A stretch of DNA of 64,000 bases from Pseudomonadota bacterium (lineage in GTDB: Bacteria > Pseudomonadota > Gammaproteobacteria > Xanthomonadales > Rhodanobacteraceae): the NCBI GenBank assembly GCA_029561145.1, contig JAKQJM010000057.1, positions 62,001 to 126,000 on the forward strand, written 5' to 3'. Shown in pieces: positions 1 through 8,639 of this stretch. Both the position numbers and the translations under genes were made by a program. How positions within the stretch are numbered: position 1 is the first letter of the stretch; each line of letters opens with the position of its first letter. The notes below the pieces were generated by a model. It saw only the letters and a list, made by a program, of their open reading frames with translations, was not told the origin of the DNA and made no database searches.

Positions 1-42
1 TTCATCGGTGGCGACATAACGGTCGGTGCCGGAAAATTTCAT
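1..42 (-). CDS. MoxR-type AAA+ ATPase, N-terminal fragment cut by window edge
   Basis: Only 14 codons are inside the window. They read MKFSGTDRYVATDE, which matches the characteristic opening of a MoxR-like AAA+ ATPase subfamily (K-F-x-G-T-x-x-Y-V-A-T-D/E) that continues into the P-loop. An AGGAAG ribosome site lies just upstream of the ATG. It is on the same strand as, and 94 bp downstream of, the CPXCG gene, so it may belong to the hemW transcript. Members of this subfamily act as chaperone-like ATPases, usually with a VWA partner; that partner would lie outside the window. The assignment rests on a short but distinctive peptide. Confidence 0.6.
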   Translation of the reverse strand, partial: MKFSGTDRYVATDE

Positions 43-136
43 TGCAGGGGCTTCCTGGTTGTTCGTCATTGCGTCGATTCCGCAGCAGGCGTCCAAGATA
101 TTTTTGGGGTGCGATCCGAAACTGCGTGAATCGCTC

Positions 137-325
137 CTACTCGCGATCGGTCGTGGTATTCACGTCGGTCAATTCGCCGGCATCGTCGATACGCAGACGC
201 ACCTCGATCGGACGACAGCAGATCGCGCAGTCCTCGACATAGGCCTGGCTGCCAGCCGAGCAGTCGACCGTGGTCTCGAAGGCCTCGCCACAATACGGGC
301 AATGCAGGGTTACTGACTCAAGCAC
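137..325 (-). CDS. CPXCG motif-containing cysteine-rich protein
   Basis: This is a 62-residue protein with a CPYCGE motif near the start and a second cysteine cluster, EDCAICCRPI, followed by an acidic tail. The pattern is that of the small CPXCG zinc-ribbon-like family of gammaproteobacteria, whose function is unknown. I chose the GTG at 325 because a GGAGG lies 4 bases upstream and the resulting N-terminus (MLESVTLHC) matches the family; the ORF track starts 15 bases earlier at an ATG. The start overlaps the hemW stop codon by a few bases, so the two are probably translationally coupled. The cysteines suggest zinc binding, which is inferred. Confidence 0.8.
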   Translation of the reverse strand: MLESVTLHCPYCGEAFETTVDCSAGSQAYVEDCAICCRPIEVRLRIDDAGELTDVNTTTDRE

Positions 326-1511
326 TTGGCCTCCGGCCATCGTCGGCAGGAGCTGGCAGGAACATCGCGATCACGTCGTTGAGGAAGCGCTGGCCTTCGT
401 CCGTCGCGCGAAGGATCTCGAGTCCTTCGCGGATCCAGCCCTGCTTCCTCGCCGCTGCGAGTGTCGACGCGATCGCTTCGATGCCAAGTCCGGTACGTTG
501 CGGAAATTCGTTCATCGGCACGCCATCGACCAGGCGCAATGCATTCATCATGTATTCGAAGGGTAGATCCAGCGACGCGATTTCGACGGTACTGGCGGTC
601 GCGCGTGGTGCCCCGGCGTGGTCGAGATAGGCGCGCGGCGTTCGTTGCTTGGCGCGTCGTCGAATCGTTCCGCTCGCCGCATCGGTCAGCTTGCCATGTG
701 CGCCTGCGCCAATGCCCAGATAGTCGCCGAATTCCCAGTAGTTGAGGTTGTGCGTCGAGCGTCGGCCCGCCTGGGCGTATGCCGAGATCTCGTATTGCGC
801 GTAGCCGGCATCGGCGAGCATCTGCTGGCAATGCTCCTGCATGTCCCAGGCAGCGTCGCTGTCGGGGAGAGTCGGCGGACGCGCCGCGAACAACGTATTC
901 GGTTCGATCGTGAGTTGGTAGTGCGAGATGTGCGTCGGTGCGAGTGCGATCGCCTGCTCGATATCACGTGCCGCGCCAGCGAGATCCTGATCCGGCAATG
1001 CATACATCAGATCGATGTTGAAATTGTCGAAACCGGCCTCGCGCGCCTCGCCGACGACGCGTGCCGCGTCGCTGGCCGAGTGGATGCGTCCGAGTCGATG
1101 CAGTTTTTCGTCGTCGAAACTCTGCACGCCGAAACTGATGCGATTGACCCCGGCGCCGCGATAGCCGTCGAAACGGCCATGCTCGACCGTGCCCGGATTG
1201 GTTTCAAGCGTGATCTCGATGTCGCGATCGAAGGACAGTCGCTTGCCGACCCCATCGAGGATCCGCGCAATCGCATCCGGCGAGAACAGGCTCGGCGTGC
1301 CGCCACCGAAGAAAATGCTGCGCAGGGGCCGATCCGCCAGCGCCTCGCCGAAGTCCGCGAGGTCGCGATCCAGGTCGGCGAGCAGCGCGGTCACATAGGC
1401 GTCCTGCGGCAATCCACCGACCTGCGCGTGCGAATTGAAATCGCAGTACGGACATTTCTTCACGCACCAGGGGATGTGGATATAGAGCGACAGGGGCGGG
1501 GCGATCAGCAT
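318..1511 (-). CDS. hemW: Heme chaperone HemW (radical SAM)
   Basis: This 397-residue protein starts MLIAPPLSLYIHIPWC and carries the radical SAM cluster motif C16-x3-C20-x2-C23 followed by D-F. The phenylalanine after the third cysteine, where oxygen-independent coproporphyrinogen oxidase HemN has another cysteine, marks HemW, the heme-binding chaperone that delivers heme to target proteins. The FFGGGTPSLF stretch is the SAM-binding glycine motif, and the C-terminal third has the HemN C-terminal domain features. The ORF track extends 31 codons upstream, but that extension is not family-like. A TACAAT hexamer sits 6 bases before the chosen ATG with no Shine-Dalgarno, so the mRNA may be leaderless. 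Confidence 0.93.
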   Translation of the reverse strand: MLIAPPLSLYIHIPWCVKKCPYCDFNSHAQVGGLPQDAYVTALLADLDRDLADFGEALADRPLRSIFFGGGTPSLFSPDAIARILDGVGKRLSFDRDIEITLETNPGTVEHGRFDGYRGAGVNRISFGVQSFDDEKLHRLGRIHSASDAARVVGEAREAGFDNFNIDLMYALPDQDLAGAARDIEQAIALAPTHISHYQLTIEPNTLFAARPPTLPDSDAAWDMQEHCQQMLADAGYAQYEISAYAQAGRRSTHNLNYWEFGDYLGIGAGAHGKLTDAASGTIRRRAKQRTPRAYLDHAGAPRATASTVEIASLDLPFEYMMNALRLVDGVPMNEFPQRTGLGIEAIASTLAAARKQGWIREGLEILRATDEGQRFLNDVIAMFLPAPADDGRRPSA

Positions 1512-1523
1512 CCGCACATTGTA
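1506..1523 (-). promoter_or_regulatory. Putative -10 element of hemW, possible leaderless start
   Basis: Read on the minus strand the sequence is CGACTACAATGTGCGGATGC. TACAAT is a near-consensus sigma-70 -10 hexamer, and the hemW ATG follows after only 6 bases, about where transcription would begin. No clear -35 or ribosome binding site is visible. A leaderless hemW mRNA is an inference. Confidence 0.35.
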
Positions 1524-1589
1524 GTCGCCGCGTTGCCGGGCAGCGCATCGGATGAGGCGGGAACCTGTGGGATGTTCGAGCGTTCGTTC

Positions 1590-1769
1590 AGGCAGATCGT
1601 GCATTTCCGCCAGCAGCGCTCACTCGAAGCGCGCTCGGGATCGCGTTCCGTTGATTTCCGATTTCCGCAAGCGACAGGATGCGCTGGATGATCCGTTTGA
1701 CGTCATGTGTCGGAAAGCTCGCAGGTCCTTGGCTACGGATTTCCTGAAGGCCAGCTCAAAGCTGTCCAT
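1590..1769 (-). pseudogene. Remnant of RelE/ParE-family toxin, frameshifted and truncated
   Basis: From the ATG at 1769 the reading begins MDSFELAFRKSVAKDLRAF, the opening of RelE/ParE-type toxins. The frame then goes off-family. Shifting one frame gives DVKRIIQRILSLAE, the expected second helix of the same fold, so a frameshift lies near base 1710. The C-terminal half of the toxin, with the catalytic strand normally reading something like ERYRVRQGxYRI, cannot be found in any frame. The ATG lies inside the last codons of the upstream antitoxin-like ORF, the classic overlapping arrangement of a type II toxin-antitoxin pair. The toxin is judged inactive. Confidence 0.6.
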
Positions 1770-1950
1770 GCGCCTTCGGATCCTTGTGCAGCGCCTTGCA
1801 GGGGATGACAGGTTTCGCAACACGATCCTCGAAAACCTGGAGATCCTCCTGGCCTTCGCGCAGCGCCAACCGGATGACGTCGTTGAACATTTGTCTCCTT
1901 GCCAGACGTAGCCGGCACGATAGCTGACCCGACGCCGGATCGATGGGCAT
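1756..1950 (-). pseudogene. Remnant of RelB/ribbon-helix-helix-type antitoxin
   Basis: The C-terminal part reads DVIRLALREGQEDL and ends KALHKDPKAHGQL, a typical tail of RelB-like antitoxins that precede RelE/ParE toxins. The N-terminal 20 codons (MPIDPASGQLSC...) do not look like the strand-helix DNA-binding start of such antitoxins, so the DNA-binding half appears lost or frame-shifted. The stop codon overlaps the toxin ATG. It could still be expressed as a short orphan, but I treat it as a decayed partner of the broken toxin. Confidence 0.5.
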
Positions 1951-2114
1951 GCCGCGTGCCTCGCTGTGCGGCCATGGGTTGTCGCAAACACTGAGATGGA
2001 GTGCGTCCAGGATCGCTGGCCTGCTTCGCCTGCATCAATGGCGAGGCAGCACGGCTGAAGCCGCTTCTACAACCGCTCTGCATGATCCGGGCGCAGGCCC
2101 GCAGGGAATATTTC

Positions 2115-2642
2115 ATGGCCCAGATGCCTTCCGGTTACCACGTCGCCATCCAGGCGACGCCGTTGTTTGACCTGATCGATGCTGCGTGCACGCCCGACGC
2201 CGTGATCACTCGCCTGTTGCAAATTGAGCGGCTGGCTGACCTTTCGCCTCATATCGATGTGCTTTTCTTCCGCGAAGCGCCCGAGGCGGCAACGCCAACC
2301 CTTGCGCCGGGAGGCCAGCCCGTCCCGTCCGGAATCGAACCCGTTGCAAGCGGCTACACCCTGGCCACGATCCACCAGGCGGTCCGCAACTGGCCGCGGG
2401 AAGACCAGCACGCGTTTGCCGAGTACCTCTGTTCAAAGCGCGTGCAGGCCCATCTTTCGGCGCTGCTGGGCAGGGTCGAGGAGGTCAAGCATCGGCTTGG
2501 TCGCGAGGGAGGATTTGTGCTGCAGTTGCAGTGGTTGATGTGGGAGACCGGATGCCATCCCGTGCAGAACGAAGATCGTGACGATCCGATGTACGCGTTG
2601 CTCCAGCCTGGCGAGGGGAAGCCGGGCGGAAATCACGCATGA
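2115..2642 (+). CDS. Hypothetical protein coupled to deacetylase gene
   Basis: I do not recognise this 175-residue protein. It starts MAQMPSGYHV at an ATG with a GGGA upstream; the ORF track starts 38 codons earlier at a less likely site. The sequence is soluble, largely helical in the second half (a run from about residue 95 with alternating charges), has no signal peptide or membrane segment and ends in a Gly/Lys-rich tail. Its stop overlaps the ATG of the histone-deacetylase-like gene (ATGA), so the two are almost certainly co-translated and may act together. GC-rich third codon positions support a real gene. Confidence 0.65.
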   Translation: MAQMPSGYHVAIQATPLFDLIDAACTPDAVITRLLQIERLADLSPHIDVLFFREAPEAATPTLAPGGQPVPSGIEPVASGYTLATIHQAVRNWPREDQHAFAEYLCSKRVQAHLSALLGRVEEVKHRLGREGGFVLQLQWLMWETGCHPVQNEDRDDPMYALLQPGEGKPGGNHA

Positions 2643-3484
2643 AGGTCGTCTATTGCGAGCAGATGGTCGCCGATGCGCAATCGTTTTCGCCGAGTGCGCG
2701 CAAGCCTCGCGAAGTGGTGGGCTCATGGCGTCGCCGCTTTCCGGTGCTGAGCATGGTCGAGCCGCAACCGGTGAGCGTCGACCAACTCTGTCTCGCTCAC
2801 GATCCGGGCTATGTGCGCGGCGTGCTTTCGCTGCGGCTCGCCAATGGCTTCGGCAATCACCTGCCCGAGGTCGCACAAAGCCTGCCATGGACCAGCGGGG
2901 CCATGCTCGGCGCGGCTCGATGGGCGTTGAACGAGGGTTGCGCGGTGGCTCCGGTCGCGGGCTTTCACCATGCCTGTTACGGCCATGGAGGTGGCTACTG
3001 CACATTCAACGGGCTGATGGTTGCCGCCCTGGTTCTGCACCGCGAAGGTTTGGTCCGCCGCGTCGGCATCCTCGATTTCGACCAGCACTACGGCAATGGC
3101 ACCAGCGACATCATTCGCGAGCTTGGCCTGCACTGGGTCGAGCATTACTCGGCAGGAGCGTGGTGGGAGAGACCCGAGCAGGCCGAACGCTTTCTCGATG
3201 AAATCCCGCAAATCCTCGCGCGTTTCGCGGATTGTGACCTGCTCCTCTACCAGGCCGGTGCTGATCCGCATGTCAATGACCCGCTGGGCGGCTGGCTGAC
3301 CACGGCGCAGCTGCGTGCGCGTGATCGGCTCGTGTTTGCCGCGACCCGGGCGATGGGATTGCCGCTTGCGTGGAACCTGGCGGGCGGCTACCAGAGCAAT
3401 CTGCGCAAGGTGCTCGATATCCATGACAACACGATGCTGGAATGTCTGAACGCGTTTGCCGAGCGCATTGATGAAATCGTCTGA
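2639..3484 (+). CDS. Histone deacetylase-family amidohydrolase
   Basis: This 281-residue zinc amidohydrolase is of the HDAC/acetylpolyamine hydrolase superfamily. The active site is complete: the HH dyad at 110-111 in AGFHHACYGHGGG, zinc ligands D148 and H150 in LDFDQHYGNGT, the third ligand D209 in YQAGADPH, and the tyrosine loop at about 248-251 (AGGYQ). Bacterial members remove acetyl groups from lysine, polyamines or small amides; the substrate cannot be told from sequence. At 281 residues it is compact compared with the 300-370 usual in the family. It is translationally coupled to the unknown upstream gene. Confidence 0.9.
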   Translation: MKVVYCEQMVADAQSFSPSARKPREVVGSWRRRFPVLSMVEPQPVSVDQLCLAHDPGYVRGVLSLRLANGFGNHLPEVAQSLPWTSGAMLGAARWALNEGCAVAPVAGFHHACYGHGGGYCTFNGLMVAALVLHREGLVRRVGILDFDQHYGNGTSDIIRELGLHWVEHYSAGAWWERPEQAERFLDEIPQILARFADCDLLLYQAGADPHVNDPLGGWLTTAQLRARDRLVFAATRAMGLPLAWNLAGGYQSNLRKVLDIHDNTMLECLNAFAERIDEIV

Positions 3485-3493
3485 GGGTGGCTT

Positions 3494-4087
3494 TCAGATT
3501 TCCCTAGCGAGCAATTCCCGCAAATGGCCCAAGGCCTGGCCGCGGTGGCTGATGCGGTTTTTCACGGCTGATTCAAGCTCGGCGGCGCTGGCGTTGCGCT
3601 GTGGATCGAAGAAGATCGGGTCGTAGCCGAAACCGCCGTTGCCTTGCGGGGCGTGCAGGATGCGGCCATGCCAGCGACCTTCGGCGATCAGCGGAGCCGG
3701 ATCTTCGGCATGGCGCAGCAGGACGATCACACAGAAGAAATGCGCGGTGCGCCGGGCTTCCGGAACGTCCTTCAAGACGTCGAGCAGCTTGCTGATGTTG
3801 CCGGCGCTGTCGCCATGGCTGCCGGCGTAGCGTGCGGACAGCAGTCCCGGCGCGCCATCGAGCGCATCGACGCAGAGGCCCGAATCATCGCCTAGCGCAG
3901 GCAGGCCGGTCAGTCGGGCAGCATGACGCGCCTTGAGGATGGCGTTCTCGACAAAGGTCGCGCCGGTTTCCTCGGCATCGTCGACGCCGAGTTCAGCTTG
4001 CGAAATCAACGTGACCGAGAGATCGGCGAGCACTTCGCGGATCTCGACAAGCTTGCCGGCGTTGCCGCTGGCGAGAACCAGTTTCAA
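3494..4087 (-). CDS. rdgB: dITP/XTP pyrophosphatase (non-canonical purine NTP hydrolase)
   Basis: This 197-residue enzyme hydrolyses dITP, ITP and XTP to the monophosphates, keeping deaminated purines out of nucleic acids. The N-terminus [14 protein letters not shown] holds the nucleotide-binding SxNxxK motif, [16 protein letters not shown] the catalytic metal-binding segment, and [10 protein letters not shown] and SHRGQAL the later family blocks. Its ATG overlaps the rph stop by 4 bases, so it is the second gene of an rph-rdgB operon, a common pairing in proteobacteria. The neighbouring convergent deacetylase gene ends 9 bases away. Confidence 0.96.
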   Translation of the reverse strand: MKLVLASGNAGKLVEIREVLADLSVTLISQAELGVDDAEETGATFVENAILKARHAARLTGLPALGDDSGLCVDALDGAPGLLSARYAGSHGDSAGNISKLLDVLKDVPEARRTAHFFCVIVLLRHAEDPAPLIAEGRWHGRILHAPQGNGGFGYDPIFFDPQRNASAAELESAVKNRISHRGQALGHLRELLAREI

Positions 4088-4809
4088 GCCGACAGCGCCT
4101 CGCGCTGCAGTGCGCAGAGTTCGCTGATGCCTTTCCCGGCGAGGGCAAGCAGGGCATCGAGTTCCTCGCGGCGGAAAGCATGGCCTTCCGCCGTGCCCTG
4201 GATTTCAATGAAGCCGCCGCCATCGTTCATGACCACGTTCATGTCGGTGTCGCAGTTCGAATCCTCGGCGTAGTCGAGATCGAGCACCGGCACGCCATTG
4301 AAGATGCCGACCGAGATCGCGGCGACCGCGCCGACCACGGGATCGCGCTTGATCGCGCCGCGTTTTCTGAGGCCACTGATCGCATCGATCAGGGCGACAT
4401 AGGCCCCGGTGATCGCCGCGGTGCGCGTGCCGCCGTCGGCCTGCAGCACGTCGCAGTCAAGGGTGATCGTGCGTTCACCGAGGGCCGCGCGATCGACGCA
4501 GGCGCGCAGGCTGCGTCCAATCAGGCGCTGGATCTCGAGCGTGCGCCCGCCCTGGCCCCCGCGCGCCGCTTCGCGCTGCATGCGCTCGTGGGTCGAGCGT
4601 GGCAGCATGCCGTACTCGGCGGTCAGCCAGCCTTCGCCCTTGCCGCGCAGGAAAGCCGGAACCTTTTCCTCGACGCTGGCCGTGCACAGCACGCGCGTGT
4701 CGCCAAAGCCGATCAGCACCGAACCCTCGGCGTGCCTGGTGAAGCCGCGTTGAATCGAAATCGGGCGCAATTGATCGGGCGCGCGGCCGCTGGGGCGCTG
4801 CAGGGACAT
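4084..4809 (-). CDS. rph: Ribonuclease PH
   Basis: RNase PH is a phosphorolytic 3'-5' exoribonuclease that trims tRNA 3' ends. The 241-residue protein is standard length and full of family blocks: RxxSGRxPDQLRP at the start, VEEKVPxFLRGKGxGW, [13 protein letters not shown] with the phosphate-site arginines, and [16 protein letters not shown] with the catalytic aspartates. The start MSLQRPSGR at 4809 is preceded by CAGGGAC-like sequence on the other strand and agrees with the family; the ORF track start 52 codons upstream would overlap the yicC promoter region. Divergently transcribed from yicC. Confidence 0.96.
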   Translation of the reverse strand: MSLQRPSGRAPDQLRPISIQRGFTRHAEGSVLIGFGDTRVLCTASVEEKVPAFLRGKGEGWLTAEYGMLPRSTHERMQREAARGGQGGRTLEIQRLIGRSLRACVDRAALGERTITLDCDVLQADGGTRTAAITGAYVALIDAISGLRKRGAIKRDPVVGAVAAISVGIFNGVPVLDLDYAEDSNCDTDMNVVMNDGGGFIEIQGTAEGHAFRREELDALLALAGKGISELCALQREALSA

Positions 4810-4878
4810 GGGAAACCGCTTTGGCAATCCGGCCGCGCAGTTTACCATTGCCGGCCTTGTTACCGACGGACCGACAGC

Positions 4879-5742
4879 ATGATCCGCAGCATGACGGCCT
4901 TCGCCAGCGCCGAAAGCGAGACCGCACACGGCAACCTGAGCATCGAGCTGCGCTCGGTCAATCACCGCTACCTCGAATTGAGCCCGCGCCTGCCGGACGA
5001 TCTGCGCAGCTTCGAGACCCCGTTGCGCGAAACCCTGACCGCACGGCTGTCGCGCGGCAAGGTCGATGTGACGATGCGGCTCAAGGCGGCGGCGACACGC
5101 TCGGTGGCGCTCGATGTCAACGACGAACTGCTTACCCGTCTGGCGGCGAAGGCGCAGGATCTGGCCAACCGCTTTCCGTCCCTCAATGTCGATTTCACGA
5201 GTGTGCTGAATTGGCCTGGCGTGCTATGCGAGCAGTCTGCCGATGCCGAGGGCCTGCATGCCGCCGCCGCGAACCTGCTCGATCAGGCCCTGGTCGAGTT
5301 CATTGCGACGCGCGAGCGCGAAGGCGAACGGCTTGCGGTGTTCCTGCGCGAGCGTCTCGATGGCATCGAGGCCATCGTTGCGGCGGTGCGGGAACATCTG
5401 CCGGAAGTGCGCACGGCGGCGCGCGCGCGCCTCGATCAGCGCCTCGCCGAGATCAAGCAGCCGGCAGATCCGGGCCGGATCGAGCAGGAGATCGTTTTGC
5501 AGTTGCAGCGCATGGATGTCGATGAGGAACTCGATCGCCTTGCCTCGCACATCGCCGAAGCGCGTCGCATCCTTGGCACCGGCGATGCGATCGGGCGTCG
5601 TCTCGATTTCCTCATGCAGGAGTTCAATCGCGAGGCGAATACGCTGGGCTCGAAAGCCGCCGATCCGCGCACGACCAAAGCCGCCGTCGAACTCAAGGTC
5701 CTGATCGAGCAGATGCGCGAGCAGGTCCAGAATCTGGAGTAG
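4879..5742 (+). CDS. yicC: YicC family endoribonuclease
   Basis: This 287-residue protein begins [12 protein letters not shown] and continues with the YicC N-terminal block ([13 protein letters not shown]). The C-terminal DUF1732 block is intact: EEIDRL-like [33 protein letters not shown], and the ending [16 protein letters not shown]. YicC proteins are RNases implicated in RNA turnover in E. coli; placing it next to rph is common. The ORF track joins a long upstream extension, which is antisense to rph and rejected. The gmk GTG follows the stop by 2 bases. Confidence 0.94.
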   Translation: MIRSMTAFASAESETAHGNLSIELRSVNHRYLELSPRLPDDLRSFETPLRETLTARLSRGKVDVTMRLKAAATRSVALDVNDELLTRLAAKAQDLANRFPSLNVDFTSVLNWPGVLCEQSADAEGLHAAAANLLDQALVEFIATREREGERLAVFLRERLDGIEAIVAAVREHLPEVRTAARARLDQRLAEIKQPADPGRIEQEIVLQLQRMDVDEELDRLASHIAEARRILGTGDAIGRRLDFLMQEFNREANTLGSKAADPRTTKAAVELKVLIEQMREQVQNLE

Positions 5743-5744
5743 TC

Positions 5745-6362
5745 GTGTCCGGCACCCTCTACATCATTGCGGCCCCGTCGGGCGCGGGCAAGACCAGCCT
5801 GGTCCGTGCCCTGCTCGAACGCGAACCGGATATCTCGCTGTCGATTTCCTACACGTCGCGGCTGGCGCGCAGCAACGAGGTCGATGGCCAGCACTACCAT
5901 TTCGTCTCGCGCGAAGTGTTCGAGCGCATGGCGCAGGCCGGCGCGTTCTTCGAGTACGCGAACGTGCATGGCGACTACAAGGGAACCGCGCGCGCGGCAG
6001 TCGAGCCGTTGCTTGCAGCGGGTCGGGACGTCCTCCTCGAGATCGACTGGCAGGGCGCGCAGCAGGTGCGCGCGCAACGGCCCGATTCGTTGAGCATCTT
6101 CATCTTGCCGCCGTCGCGGAACGAACTTGAGCGTCGCTTGCGCACGCGGGCATCCGACAGCGCCGAGCAGATCGCACGGCGAATCGCCGACTCGCGCATC
6201 GAGATCGCGCGTGCGGAAGAGTTCGATTACATCGTGATCAACGACGATTTCGCGACCGCGATCGGTGATCTGCGGGCGATCTTCGCGGCGCGCCGGCTGC
6301 GTCGCGAGGCCCAGATGGGCCGACATGCGAGCCTGCTCGACGATCTGCTGAAGCCGGCCTGA
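5745..6362 (+). CDS. gmk: Guanylate kinase
   Basis: Guanylate kinase converts GMP to GDP with ATP. The 205-residue protein has the P-loop APSGAGKTSL near residue 10, the GMP-binding segment YTSRLARSNEVDGQHYHFVS, VHGDYKGT and the LEIDWQGAQQV block. It starts with GTG at 5745, two bases after the yicC stop. In many gammaproteobacteria gmk is followed directly by rpoZ and spoT; here that pair lies 4.3 kb downstream, after the mla genes. Confidence 0.96.
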   Translation: MSGTLYIIAAPSGAGKTSLVRALLEREPDISLSISYTSRLARSNEVDGQHYHFVSREVFERMAQAGAFFEYANVHGDYKGTARAAVEPLLAAGRDVLLEIDWQGAQQVRAQRPDSLSIFILPPSRNELERRLRTRASDSAEQIARRIADSRIEIARAEEFDYIVINDDFATAIGDLRAIFAARRLRREAQMGRHASLLDDLLKPA

Positions 6363-6474
6363 GCAAGGTCGCGCCGCTTGCTGGTGGATTGCCGGCGGCT
6401 TGGGTAAGGTAGCCGGCCATTCCGCTCGCCGCCCGGCGCCGCGCCACCCCTTTCAACCTTGTGACCCGCCTCGC

Positions 6475-7329
6475 GTGAACGAAACGAATCATCCCAACGG
6501 TGCCGACCCCGCGACTGCGGAGACGGACGCCTATGTGCAGATTCGCGGATTGCACACGGTGCTCAACGGCAAGGTCATCTTCGACGGCATCGATCTCGAT
6601 ATACCGCGGGGCAAGATCACCGCGATCATGGGACCAAGCGGAACCGGCAAGACCACACTGCTGCGTCATATCACGGGTCAGCTCGATGCCGACGCAGGTG
6701 CGATTCGCGTGGACGGCAGGAACGTGCCGGACCTTTCGCGCAACCAGTTGTTCGACCTGCGCGAACGGATCGGCTACCTGTTCCAGAATTCGGCCCTGCT
6801 GACCGATTTCAGCGTGTTCGAGAACGTCGCCTTTCCGTTGCGCCAGCATCTGCGGCTGCCCGAGGAAATCGTCCGCAATATCGTGCTGACGCGCCTGCAG
6901 GCGGTCGGACTTCGTGGCGCGGCGGAGCTGATGCCGGCCGAACTGTCCGGCGGCATGGCGCGCCGCGTGGCTCTGGCGCGCGCGATCATCCGCGATCCGG
7001 GATTGATGATCTACGACGAGCCGTTCGTCGGGCTCGATCCGATTGCGCTCAACCAGGTGCTCAAGCTGATCCGCACCTTGAACGACACGCTCGGCATCAC
7101 CAGCATCCTGGTTGCCCATGAATTCGCAGCCGTGCGTCGTGCGGCCGATCACGTGTACCTGATTGCAGGTGGCAAGGTCGCCGCGCAAGGACACCCCGAC
7201 GAACTGGCCGAGCGTGACTCGCCATGGACGCGGCAGTTTTTCGGCGGCGAGGCCGATGGCCCCGTTCCGTTCCAGTATCCGGCGCGCGACTACGCCGTCG
7301 ATCTCGGCTTCCCGGCAGGTGTGGCATGA
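6475..7329 (+). CDS. mlaF: Phospholipid ABC transporter ATP-binding protein MlaF
   Basis: MlaF powers the inner-membrane MlaFEDB complex that moves phospholipids between the inner membrane and periplasmic MlaC. Walker A is GPSGTGKTTL, the signature is ELSGGMARR, Walker B is LMIYDEPFVGLD, and the H-loop is in VAHEFA. The start is uncertain: I use the in-frame GTG giving MNETNHPNG, because the 25 codons before it in the ORF track look non-coding, though no strong ribosome site is seen. The stop overlaps the mlaE ATG by 4 bases. The C-terminal tail of about 30 residues after the ATPase core is usual for MlaF. Confidence 0.92.
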   Translation: MNETNHPNGADPATAETDAYVQIRGLHTVLNGKVIFDGIDLDIPRGKITAIMGPSGTGKTTLLRHITGQLDADAGAIRVDGRNVPDLSRNQLFDLRERIGYLFQNSALLTDFSVFENVAFPLRQHLRLPEEIVRNIVLTRLQAVGLRGAAELMPAELSGGMARRVALARAIIRDPGLMIYDEPFVGLDPIALNQVLKLIRTLNDTLGITSILVAHEFAAVRRAADHVYLIAGGKVAAQGHPDELAERDSPWTRQFFGGEADGPVPFQYPARDYAVDLGFPAGVA

Positions 7330-8093
7330 ACAACGCACGCAGACCCTCGATGATCGGCGATGCCCTGGCCCAGGTCGGTGCGGCCGGCCTGTTCCTTTTC
7401 GCCATCCTCGCGGCGATTCCGAAGAGCCTGCGGCATTTCCGCGAAACCCTGCGACAGATCTGGTTTGTGGGCGCGATGAGCCTGGTCATCATCATGACCT
7501 GCGGCCTGTTCGTCGGCATGGTGCTCTCCCTGCAGCTCTACTACACGTTGGCCAAATTTGGCGGAACCGCCGCGCTCGGCACGGTTGTCGCACTGTCGTT
7601 GTTCCGCGAGTTGGGTCCCGTGGTCACGGCCTTGCTGTTCGCAGGTCGGGCAGGCACGTCGATGACCGCCGAGATCGGCCTGATGCGTGCCACCGATCAG
7701 CTTTCCGCGATGGAGATGATGGCGGTGGACCCGCTCTCGTATGTGGTCGCGCCGCGCTTCATCGCCGGCATCGTGGCGATGCCCTTGCTCGCGTGCATCT
7801 TCAATGCACTCGGCATCCTTGGCGCACACCTGGTCGGTGTGAGCTGGCTCGGCCTCGACAACGGCACGTTCTGGGGCAACATGACAGCGAACGTCGACGT
7901 CTGGACCGATCTGGTCAACGGCGTCTGGAAGAGTACGGCGTTCGGCGCCGTGATTGCCCTGATCGCGACCTTCCAGGGCTACACCACACCACCGACCAGC
8001 GAAGGCGTGGCCTATGCGACGACGCGCACGGTGGTGTCTTCCTCGATCGTCGTGCTTGCCCTCGATTTCGTGATGACCGCCTTCCTGATGTGA
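7326..8093 (+). CDS. mlaE: Phospholipid ABC transporter permease MlaE
   Basis: This 255-residue integral membrane protein of the MlaE/YrbE permease family has about six hydrophobic helices. Family blocks visible are FVGMVLSLQLYYTLAKFG, LFRELGPVVTALLFAGRAGT, MTAEIGLMRATDQLSAMEMM with the conserved glutamate, and the closing FQGYTTPPTSEGV. The ATG overlaps the mlaF stop, and mlaD follows after 13 bases, so this is a single mlaFEDCB operon. Confidence 0.95.
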   Translation: MNNARRPSMIGDALAQVGAAGLFLFAILAAIPKSLRHFRETLRQIWFVGAMSLVIIMTCGLFVGMVLSLQLYYTLAKFGGTAALGTVVALSLFRELGPVVTALLFAGRAGTSMTAEIGLMRATDQLSAMEMMAVDPLSYVVAPRFIAGIVAMPLLACIFNALGILGAHLVGVSWLGLDNGTFWGNMTANVDVWTDLVNGVWKSTAFGAVIALIATFQGYTTPPTSEGVAYATTRTVVSSSIVVLALDFVMTAFLM

Positions 8094-8106
8094 CAGGACC
8101 CGAACC

Positions 8107-8628
8107 ATGACCCAGCCCAGACGTTCATTCCAGGTCGGCACCGGCCTTTTCATCCTGCTCGGCTTTGCCGCGCTGGCCTACCTGGCGACGCAGACGACGT
8201 CGGTCGCCAATCACACGCAAGGCGACAGCTACGCGTTGAAGGCCAAGTTCAGCAACATCGGTCAGCTCAAGCAGCGCGCGCCGGTGAAGCTCGCCGGCGT
8301 GCGCATCGGTTCGGTGCAATCGATCATGCTCGATCAGCAGAGCCTCAGCGCCGTGGTCACGATCGGAATCGACAAGCAGTATCAGGAGATTCCGGACGAC
8401 TCGGCCGCGGCGATATTCACCAGCGGTTTACTCGGCGATCAGTACGTTGGCATCCAGCCGGGTGGTTCGCCGGTCATGTTCAAGGACGGTGACGAAGTCA
8501 TCCTGACCCAGTCCTCGATGCAACTTGAAGACCTGATCGGCAAGTTCCTAGTCAGCGGGGATTCGTCGAAAGCCCCGCCCAAGGCGGATGCGGATGGTCC
8601 AGGCACCGCGCCCCCCGCCAAACCCTAG
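8107..8628 (+). CDS. mlaD: MCE-domain phospholipid-binding protein MlaD
   Basis: MlaD is a membrane-anchored periplasmic protein whose hexameric MCE ring carries lipids between MlaE and MlaC. The 173-residue protein has one N-terminal transmembrane helix (about residues 11-27) and an MCE domain around residues 40-118, with the typical LKQRAPVKLAGVRIGSV and SGLLGDQYVGIQPG segments. The C-terminal tail is Pro/Ala/Lys-rich and low complexity. It sits 11 bases before mlaC. Confidence 0.95.
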   Translation: MTQPRRSFQVGTGLFILLGFAALAYLATQTTSVANHTQGDSYALKAKFSNIGQLKQRAPVKLAGVRIGSVQSIMLDQQSLSAVVTIGIDKQYQEIPDDSAAAIFTSGLLGDQYVGIQPGGSPVMFKDGDEVILTQSSMQLEDLIGKFLVSGDSSKAPPKADADGPGTAPPAKP

Positions 8629-8639
8629 GAGATCGTGGC

